A model generated the notes under the pieces. That model had not been told where the DNA came from and searched no databases. It saw only the letters and a program-made list of their open reading frames with translations. The position numbers were made by a program, and so were the translations under genes. From contig NZ_SRRZ01000043.1 of assembly GCF_013179805.1 (NCBI RefSeq), positions 1-51,679 of the forward strand: a stretch of 51,679 nucleotides of DNA, given 5' to 3'. Of this stretch, positions 45,049 to 51,679 are shown piece after piece. Every line of letters starts with the position of its first letter. The stretch's first letter is position 1. Source of the stretch: Microcoleus asticus IPMA8. GTDB lineage: Bacteria > Cyanobacteriota > Cyanobacteriia > Cyanobacteriales > Microcoleaceae.

Positions 45049-48000
45049 ATGGAAAACCAAACCTCTAATCTATCAGCAACCAAAAAAGCCCTTCTGGAAA
45101 AGTGGAAGACAGGAAAATCTAGAAGTTCTGCTATTCCTAAGCGATCGGACTCTAATTGTATTCCCTTATCTTTTTCCCAGCAAAGACTCTGGTTTATCGA
45201 TCGACTTTATCAAGGAAGTTCCTTCTATAATATTCCGACAGCTATTCATTTAAAGGGAATGCTTGATGTGACGGCGCTTAAGCAAAGTCTTAACGAAATT
45301 ATGAAGCGTCACGAAGCTTGGAGGACGAGTTTTGTAATAGTAGACAAGCAACCATTTCAGACGATCGCATCTGAATCAACCTGGGAATTACCTATCCTCA
45401 ACCTCGAACATTTATCGGGCAAAAATTGGGATGTAGAAGTTCAAAAAATAGCTGTCGAGGAAGCTAAAAAACCCTTTAATTTATCCCAAGCGCCTCTGGT
45501 ACGGGCAACTTTGCTGCGTCTAGGCGAAACAGAACATATTTTCCTTTTGACGATGCACCACATCGTCTCCGATGGATGGTCGATATCAGTTTTCGCGGGG
45601 GAATTGGCAGCACTGTACGCGGCGTTCTCAACAGGTCAATCTCCGTCATTACCTGAACTCCCTATCCAGTATGCAGATTTTGCAATTTGGCAGCGCGATC
45701 GCTTGCAAGGTGAAATACTCGCTACCCAACTCAATTACTGGAAGCAACAACTAGGCGGTGATTTACCTGTATTGCAATTGCCTGTCGATCGTTCCAGACC
45801 TACTATTACCACGTTTAATGGTACAAAGCAATACTTTACTTTTTCCAAAACTCTAACAGAGGCACTAAGTAAATTAAGTCAGCAAGAAGAAGTCACTTTA
45901 TTTATGACTTTGCTAGCGGGCTTTAATACTTTACTTTACCGCTATACAGAGCAAGAAGATATCCTAATAGGTTCTTCAATTGCTAATCGCAATCAAGCCG
46001 AACTAGAAGGAATACTTGGTTTATTTGTCAATACATTGGTAATGCGAAATGACCTCAGCGGCAACCCAAGTTTTCGCACGCTTTTGAGTCGGGTACGCGG
46101 GGTGACTCTCGACGCTTACGCACATCAGGATTTGCCTTTTGAGAAGCTAGTAGAGGAATTGCAACCCGATCGAGATTTAAGCCGAAATCCTTTGTTTCAG
46201 GTCATGTTTGTGCTGCAAAATACGCCGAAGTCCGAGCAAGAGATTGCTGGGTTAACTTTGCGTAGTTTAGAGTTCGATAGTGGCACGTCTCAGTTTGACA
46301 TTTTCCTGTCGCTCGGCGAATCTAAAGAAGGATTAACGGGATTTTTAGAGTACAGTACCGACTTATTTGATGCGGCAACAATTACAGGACTAATCGACAA
46401 TTTTCAAACCTTACTGGAAAGCATCGTTGCTAATCCCGATCGCCAAATTTCTGAATTACCAATCCTAACGGCAAAACAGCGAGAACAACTGTTATTGGAG
46501 TGGAATAACACTCGAACGACTTATCCGCAAGATGCCTCTATCCATCAATTATTTGAACGGCAAGTAGAGCATTTTCCCGATAGTTTAGCATTAATCGATC
46601 GCTCGGAAAAAGTAACCTATCGAAAACTCAACCAAAAGGTCAATCAACTTGCCCATTATTTACAAAAATTGGGAGTAACAACCGAAACTTGCGTCGGCAT
46701 TTGTCTGGACAGATCGGTGGAAATGATAGTTGGAATTCTGGCCATCCTGAAAGCTGGCGGTGCTTACATTCCTCTCGACCCAAATTATCCAACCGATCGT
46801 CTTTCTTTCATGGTTTCTGATTCCCAAGTTTCATTAGTCATCAGTCATTCATCATTACGCGATCGCTTTCAACAAATACAGGTTATTTGTCTAGATAAAG
46901 AGTGGGAAATTATCGATCGAGAAAGTCAAGAAAATCCTGCCAGCACATTGAGAAGTGACAATCTTGCTTATGTAATCTACACTTCTGGTTCGACTGGAAC
47001 TCCCAAAGGCGTTATCGGTACTCACCGAGGTACAGTTAATGGGTTAAACTGGTTGTGGAAAACTTATCCGTTTGAAAGTGAAGAGATTTGTTGTCAGAAA
47101 ACAGCTATTAGTTTTGTAGATTCAGTCTGGGAAGTTTTTGCTCCCTTACTCCAAGGAATTCCGACCGTAATCATTCCCGATCCAGTTGTCAAAGACACTA
47201 AAGTATTCCTAGAAACCCTCGATCGCCATCACGTTACGCGAATCATACTTGTTCCTTCCTTGCTGCGCTTAATTCTAGATACTTACGGTAATTTAACCAA
47301 GAAATTGTCGAACTTGAAACTTTGGATAACCAGTGGAGAAGTACTACCTCTCAACTTAGCGCGATCGTTCCAAAAATTGCTCCCATCTGCCAAATTGATT
47401 AACCTTTACGGTTCATCTGAAGTTTCTGCCAACGCTACTTACTACGATACGAGTTTATTACCAGAAAAAGCAACTAGCATTCCCATAGGGTGTCCAATTG
47501 ATAACACTCAAGTTTACATATTCGATCGTCATTTACAACCCACTCCAGTAGGAGTCTGCGGTGAATTGTACGTCGGTGGCGATGGATTGGCGAAAGGTTA
47601 TTTGAATCGTCCCGAACTAACCGAGGAACGGTTTATTTTAACTCCCAACTCAAAACTATATAAAACTGGCGATCTAGCGCGTTATTTGCACGATGGCAAT
47701 CTCGAATATTTAGGTCGCCGTGACGAACAAGTAAAAATCCGAGGTTTCCGAGTTGAATTGGCAGAAATTGAAAGTGCGATATTGCAACATCCAGATATTC
47801 GAGAATCTGTTGTCATTATCCGCGACGATACACAAGGCGATAAACATTTGATTGCTTACATAGTAACAGATGAACCAGACTTAGTCCCACAAATAAGCAG
47901 CTACTTGCAAGAAAAACTACCGGATTACATGATACCATCTGCTTTTGTGGTGCTAGATGCGATACCGCTAACACCAAATGGCAAAATAGATAAGCAATCG

Positions 48001-49143
48001 CTTCCAACTGATAATCTGATCCGATCGAACTCCACAAAATCCTTCGTTTCGCCCCGAAATATTTCCGAATTAGGTTTGGTAAAAATTTGGGAAAATCTTC
48101 TAGCTATTAACTCAATTGGAGTTACAGATAACTTCTTCGAGTTGGGAGGTCACTCCTTTTTAGCTGTACGCTTAATGGCTCAAATTTACGAGCGGTTTGG
48201 ACACAACCTTCCCCTATCTATTTTGTTTGAAAACCCAACAATTGAAAAACTCGCTAAAATTGTCAGCCAGCCAACAAATTTGAGTTCTGGTTCCCCGCTG
48301 GTAGCCCTTAATTCTTCCGGTTCGAGGACTCCTTTCTTTTGCGTACACGCCGCCGGAGGAGACATCCTTGCTTACCTGAACTTGGCAGACCAAATCGGTG
48401 GAGAGCAACCATTTTACGCTTTAGAACAGTCCCCCACCTCGCTCGAAGTTCAAGCTAAATCAGTAGAAGAAACAGCAGCTTATTACCTCCAAGAAATTCG
48501 TTCACTGCAACCGGAAGGGCCATATCTTTTAGGAGGTTGGTGTTTTGGTGGTGTGGTTGCTTTTGAAATGGCACAACAACTACAAAAACAAGGTCAAAAA
48601 ATAGACTTGCTAGTGGTAATTGACGCTATATTGCCAGAAACAGTTATTAAATCAACAAAAGATGATGACGCTAAATTTTTAATCCGGTTAGCTGAGTCAA
48701 TTAAAAACTGGTTCGGCATCGATTTTTCAGTCTCCTACGACGAAATGCGATCGCTATCGTTGGATGAGCAATTTCAGCTATTGAATAGAAAGGCAAACTT
48801 CATCGTCAGCGACACGGAGATGGCGCAGTATATTCGCGATTACAAGGTTTTTAAATCTCACGTTCAAGCCATGCGAGATTACGTTCCCCAGGTTTATCCC
48901 CACAAAATTACACTGTTTCGAGCTAGCGATAAAATTGCTCATGATTTTGAGAGTACAGAGTTTCATAGCGATGACTTATTGTTAGGTTGGGGCAAATGTT
49001 CCCAGCAAGCGATCGAAGTTATTGAAGTTCCGGGCAATCATTTCTCCATGTTTACTGAACCTCATATACAAAAATTATCCCAACATTTGAAATTTTGTTT
49101 CGATCAAATGGTTAATGGCGAAATTAACTTTAATGGGAGTTAA
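45049..49143 (+). CDS. NRPS5: C - A(beta-alanine-type) - PCP - TE (chain release)
   Basis: 1364 residues. N-terminal leader with LSATKKALLEKWKTG; C domain with HHIVSDG (170-176); A domain with TSGSTGTPKG from 645 and pocket V-D-W-I-I-S-L-A-N, again without Asp235 and with Asp236, a beta-alanine-like code with one change at 331; carrier Ser1036 in GGHSFL; type I thioesterase (about 1100-1355). The TE nucleophile motif is GGWCFGG with Cys1165 where most have Ser; His1331 in VPGNHFSMF is present. It should add the last beta-amino acid and release the product by hydrolysis or cyclisation. Cys nucleophiles are known in a minority of TEs such as ObiF1. There is no basic docking tail, as expected for the final protein. 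No strong ribosome site is visible. Confidence 0.93.
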   Translation: MENQTSNLSATKKALLEKWKTGKSRSSAIPKRSDSNCIPLSFSQQRLWFIDRLYQGSSFYNIPTAIHLKGMLDVTALKQSLNEIMKRHEAWRTSFVIVDKQPFQTIASESTWELPILNLEHLSGKNWDVEVQKIAVEEAKKPFNLSQAPLVRATLLRLGETEHIFLLTMHHIVSDGWSISVFAGELAALYAAFSTGQSPSLPELPIQYADFAIWQRDRLQGEILATQLNYWKQQLGGDLPVLQLPVDRSRPTITTFNGTKQYFTFSKTLTEALSKLSQQEEVTLFMTLLAGFNTLLYRYTEQEDILIGSSIANRNQAELEGILGLFVNTLVMRNDLSGNPSFRTLLSRVRGVTLDAYAHQDLPFEKLVEELQPDRDLSRNPLFQVMFVLQNTPKSEQEIAGLTLRSLEFDSGTSQFDIFLSLGESKEGLTGFLEYSTDLFDAATITGLIDNFQTLLESIVANPDRQISELPILTAKQREQLLLEWNNTRTTYPQDASIHQLFERQVEHFPDSLALIDRSEKVTYRKLNQKVNQLAHYLQKLGVTTETCVGICLDRSVEMIVGILAILKAGGAYIPLDPNYPTDRLSFMVSDSQVSLVISHSSLRDRFQQIQVICLDKEWEIIDRESQENPASTLRSDNLAYVIYTSGSTGTPKGVIGTHRGTVNGLNWLWKTYPFESEEICCQKTAISFVDSVWEVFAPLLQGIPTVIIPDPVVKDTKVFLETLDRHHVTRIILVPSLLRLILDTYGNLTKKLSNLKLWITSGEVLPLNLARSFQKLLPSAKLINLYGSSEVSANATYYDTSLLPEKATSIPIGCPIDNTQVYIFDRHLQPTPVGVCGELYVGGDGLAKGYLNRPELTEERFILTPNSKLYKTGDLARYLHDGNLEYLGRRDEQVKIRGFRVELAEIESAILQHPDIRESVVIIRDDTQGDKHLIAYIVTDEPDLVPQISSYLQEKLPDYMIPSAFVVLDAIPLTPNGKIDKQSLPTDNLIRSNSTKSFVSPRNISELGLVKIWENLLAINSIGVTDNFFELGGHSFLAVRLMAQIYERFGHNLPLSILFENPTIEKLAKIVSQPTNLSSGSPLVALNSSGSRTPFFCVHAAGGDILAYLNLADQIGGEQPFYALEQSPTSLEVQAKSVEETAAYYLQEIRSLQPEGPYLLGGWCFGGVVAFEMAQQLQKQGQKIDLLVVIDAILPETVIKSTKDDDAKFLIRLAESIKNWFGIDFSVSYDEMRSLSLDEQFQLLNRKANFIVSDTEMAQYIRDYKVFKSHVQAMRDYVPQVYPHKITLFRASDKIAHDFESTEFHSDDLLLGWGKCSQQAIEVIEVPGNHFSMFTEPHIQKLSQHLKFCFDQMVNGEINFNGS

Positions 49144-49194
49144 AAAAATGCTGTATTAAGCTATGATTTTTTTAGGCTTGCTATAAAAAATCCA

Positions 49195-49218
49195 CTGACG
49201 GGGTGACAACCCCGTCAG
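49195..49218 (+). terminator. Strong hairpin after the last cluster gene
   Basis: CTGACGGGGT (49195-49204) and ACCCCGTCAG (49209-49218) form a perfect 10-bp GC-rich stem with a GACA tetraloop 52 bases after the NRPS5 stop. There is no T run, so it may be a weak terminator, a 3' end stabiliser or a dispersed repeat. Between the stop and the IS630 element (49144-49367) there is no gene. Confidence 0.5.
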
Positions 49219-49367
49219 AAGCCCCACCCGTGGCGGATTTACCGAACTCGCAGCTCTCAAAAGATGGGTCAAAATTGTTAAGCTGCCACGCAGCTAAACC
49301 ATACAAACAGCATTACCTGTATTTTTAATTTTTCTGTACGCGTTAATAATAAGGAATGAAAAATGAA

Positions 49368-50538
49368 TATAGCCTTTCTCGAAAAGATGAGGTATCATGT
49401 TACTGACACTCACTCATGAGGGTCAAACAGAGAAGACACGATCGAATGAACTATAATTACATGGTTCAGTAAAGCCACGCCAAAGCGATAGCACACATAA
49501 TAGCATTTTTCTGACAGCACGATCTGGTTGACTCACAAAAAGTCAACTACCAAACTTCATACATTGTTAAAAATGAAAACTTATTCGATTGATTTTAGGC
49601 AAAAAATCCTTGATACTTATCATACTGAACCGATTTCACAAAAATCAATAGCTAAGCGTTTTTCTGGAGCCTCGGAGCTTTGTACAAAAATTGCTTAAAC
49701 AATATCGTGAAACAAAAAACATTACTCCCCGAACTGACCGATGTGGAGTCAAAAGCAAACTGAATGCAGAGCAACTACTCATATTGGGGGAATTGATTGA
49801 ATTAAACAATGATGCAACTCTTGAAGAACTTCGTTATTTACTTTATGGGAAAATTGGATTTTCCGTTAGTATATCGACAATAGCAAGAATGATAAAACTA
49901 TTAAATATTACTGTCAAAAAAAACTCTCTTCCCTTCGGGCAAAGGCACCGACCGAGTTCAACTCCTGCGATGTGAGTTCTGGCAAAAAATTAAAGAGATT
50001 AGTTTGAAAGACTTAATATTCATTGACGAATCGGGAGTAAATTTGGCAATGGTTAGGTTGTATGCTAGAGCTTTGAAAGGTCAAAGAGCCCAGGGTCCAA
50101 AACCAACTAAACGTGGCAAAAATGTCTCAATAATTGGAGCCATGTCAGTCAAGGAAATTTTGACATCGGTTAATCTAATAGGCGGAACTGATGCAATTAC
50201 ATTTGAAGCTTTTATTATCAGAAAACTTGTGCCAAAACTCTGGAAAGGGGCTTGTGTAGTCATGGATAATTGTCCCATTCACTTGGGAGAAGAAGTGGAA
50301 AAAGCTATCGAAAAAAAGGGGCAAAATTAATATACTTATCTCCTTATTCACCAGATTTTTCCCCAATTGAGAATCTCTGGTCAAAGCTTAAAAATATTCT
50401 CCGTTCTATCAAGACTACTAATTATCAAGAATTAGCCAAAGCCAGAGAGTTGGCGTTCAGTCAGGTTACATCATCAAATATTTTTAACTGGTTTACACAC
50501 TGTTGTTATTGTACCTCATCTTTCTGAGAAAGGCTATA
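49368..50538. mobile_element. IS630-family insertion sequence with intact ends
   Basis: About 1.17 kb bounded by 27-bp imperfect inverted repeats: left end 49368-49394 beginning TATAGCCTTTCTC, right end 50512-50538, with two mismatches. Both ends include TA, the target dinucleotide duplicated by IS630 elements. The interior holds one broken transposase gene. Non-coding parts inside are 49395-49572 and a short right margin. It sits 225 bp after NRPS5. Confidence 0.85.
49573..50527 (+). pseudogene. IS630-family transposase, frameshifted
   Basis: Three breaks in one original gene. The start MKTYSIDFRQKILDTY at 49573 runs to RFSGA and shifts near 49670-49680 into SFVQKLLKQYRET. The next segment (to 49975) loses frame in the stretch around 49925-49960, after which FIDESG (first catalytic Asp) resumes. 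VMDNCPIH (second Asp) follows, then a shift in the A-run near 50318 before KLIYLSPYSPDFSPIENLW, which carries the catalytic Glu. All three DDE residues remain recognisable, but the protein is not made as one chain unless frameshifting occurs at several sites. Confidence 0.85.
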
Positions 50539-50653
50539 AGTTGATGAATTATCGGTTATACCGAAAAAATTGCTAGATTGCAATTTTAACTCCTACAGAG
50601 ATTAAGTTACCACGGATTTTTCTACTAAACTACTCTAATTGGCGTTTAAACCC

Positions 50654-51120
50654 ATGTTTTATCATAATTCAATTGAATCAGCAATGAAAAAACTTTATAA
50701 ATCCTTATCAGAAAAGGATAAAAGAAGGTATGGAGCTAGAGAATCTCAAAAATTAGGATGGGGTGGAATTAGCTATGGAATGCAACTTTTGGGATGCAGT
50801 CGAAATACCCTTATTAAGGGATTGGAAGACTTAGAAAAAATGGACGAACAGACACTAAATAGTTCCAGGAGCAGAAAGAAAGGAGGCGGAATAAAAAGTA
50901 TTCTGTCTACTAAAATCGGCATTGATGCAGCATTTTTAGAAGTTTTAAAAAATCACACAGCCGGAGACCCAATGAATGAATGAGTTAATCAAATAAACTA
51001 ATTTGACGCATAAAGAAATAGCTTCTGGACTACGAGCGGCAGGTTTTACCATTAGTTTCCCTTAGTTGCAAAAATTTTAAAAAAGCATGGATATGTGAAA
51101 CGAAAAGCTGAAAAAAAACG
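50654..51120 (+). pseudogene. ISAzo13-like transposase remnant (N-terminal part)
   Basis: Residues MKKLYKSLSEKDKRRYGA (Met at 50684; an earlier Met at 50654) and KLGWGGISYGMQLLGCSRNT match the N-terminal helix-turn-helix region of ISAzo13-family transposases. The frame stops at 50983, but related sequence continues in other frames: NLTHKEIASGLRAAGF from about 51000, then VAKILKKHGYVKRKAEKKR from about 51066. The catalytic core is missing, so this is a broken copy cut off near the IS66-like remnant. Confidence 0.65.
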
Positions 51121-51133
51121 TAAGGATTCAGGT

Positions 51134-51606
51134 CTAAATTTGAGGAATCAAAGATGGTTCTTGCATATTTGGATTAACCATCGCTTTGATAGCTTGGTCA
51201 AAAAAATCAATTACGGAACGTCCTTGACGACGACAAGTTTGTACAACCGTTAATAAATTAGCAGTATGTTTAAACCGCTCCATTGAACGGGAACCGCCAC
51301 TAACCTTTCTTTTTGTTACTCCTAGCCGGAGTGTTCGCTCTGCTAAGTTATTGTCTGGAGGTATCTCTGGATGGTCTAAAAAATACCACCATTGATCGGT
51401 TTTGCCTCTTCGGCGAACGCAAAAGCTTACTGGCTTCTCCCCCTGCCAGTGCAATCCACTTATCAAGAGAGGACTTAACTTTTAGTTTAAACTCCCAAGC
51501 CCAAGCGAACAACTCACTTATAGCAATCCTAAATGATTTTCTATGTATAAGTGTACTGATGAATTTTGGGGAAATCAAATTTATGTTCCTTAGTGAAGAA
51601 CTCAAA
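51134..51606 (-). pseudogene. IS66-family transposase remnant (C-terminal part)
   Basis: On the minus strand, WWYFLDHPEIPPDNNLAER and LRLGVTKRKVSGGSRSMER are the conserved C-terminal end of IS66-type transposases, including the DNNxAER motif; the frame then continues to IDFFDQAIKAM. The upstream part lies in another frame (LKVKSSLDKWIALAGG, within 51348-51605), so there is a frameshift near 51400-51440. The 5' end of the gene is not in this form within the window. Only the C-terminal third or so is recognisable. Confidence 0.75.
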
Positions 51607-51679
51607 CAAAAATTTGATAACCTTAAAAGACCTACATAAATACCAATACTTTCTTAAAAAGTTTTTAGCTTGTAACCAA

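Noticed and set aside
49573..50527. Programmed frameshifting of the IS630 transposase
   Set aside because: One A-run shift (near 50318) could be programmed, but two other breaks in unrelated contexts make decay the simpler reading.

Overview
The window carries one long, almost entirely plus-strand NRPS/PKS biosynthetic cluster (about 1.7-49.1 kb), with a divergent type II thioesterase at its left edge and decaying insertion sequences at its right edge. Many copies of GCGATCGC (the HIP1 palindrome), heptanucleotide tandem repeats in gene junctions and linkers, and PKS/NRPS domain styles typical of cyanobacteria point to a cyanobacterium, probably filamentous. The species cannot be named from the sequence.

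Layout. 1-360: terminator of an upstream gene. 361-1125 (-): type II thioesterase. 1126-1733: regulatory gap with a Fur-box-like palindrome inside a possible miniature element. 1734-6470: starter-unit genes, namely a free aryl carrier protein, a benzoate-CoA-ligase-type aryl-AMP ligase, an MbtI/Irp9-type salicylate synthase, and a KAS III-like protein fused to a carrier protein. 6529-23890: NRPS1 (Cy-A-PCP), PKS1 (KS-AT-KR-ACP), NRPS2 (Cy-A-Ox-PCP), PKS2 (KS-AT-KR-ACP). 23919-27351: four-gene hydroxymalonyl/methoxymalonyl-ACP cassette. 27405-38988: NRPS3 (C-A-PCP), PKS3 (KS-AT), NRPS4 (ACP-aminotransferase-C-A-PCP). 39050-41546: PanP-type PLP decarboxylase and a methyltransferase. 41599-49143: PKS4 (KS-AT-ACP) and NRPS5 (C-A-PCP-TE). 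49144-51679: IS630 element with intact ends but a broken transposase, then ISAzo13-like and IS66-like remnants.

How it should work (inference). Chorismate is converted to salicylate, adenylated and loaded on a carrier. The chain then passes through a strictly alternating NRPS-PKS line: Cys (thiazoline), malonyl with ketoreduction, Cys oxidised to thiazole, an alpha-hydroxy or alpha-methoxy malonyl unit with ketoreduction, beta-alanine, malonyl with transamination to a beta-amine, beta-alanine, unreduced malonyl (beta-keto), beta-alanine, release. The three late A domains carry a beta-alanine-type code, and the embedded PanP-like aspartate decarboxylase would supply beta-alanine. The product would be a hydroxyphenyl-thiazoline-thiazole with an amine/beta-keto-amide tail: a likely metallophore related in logic to yersiniabactin and micacocidin but with a distinct tail. 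I do not recognise it as a characterised cluster. A comparison with cyanobacterial metallophore clusters (leptochelin, anachelin) is the first thing to run.

The less expected elements are a KAS III-carrier fusion lacking the catalytic His whose tail suggests it hands the starter to NRPS1, an AT with altered GQGxQ and GHSxG motifs next to the hydroxymalonyl cassette, a KR scar in PKS4, a cysteine-nucleophile release TE, and heptamer repeats on both sides of the inserted aminotransferase.
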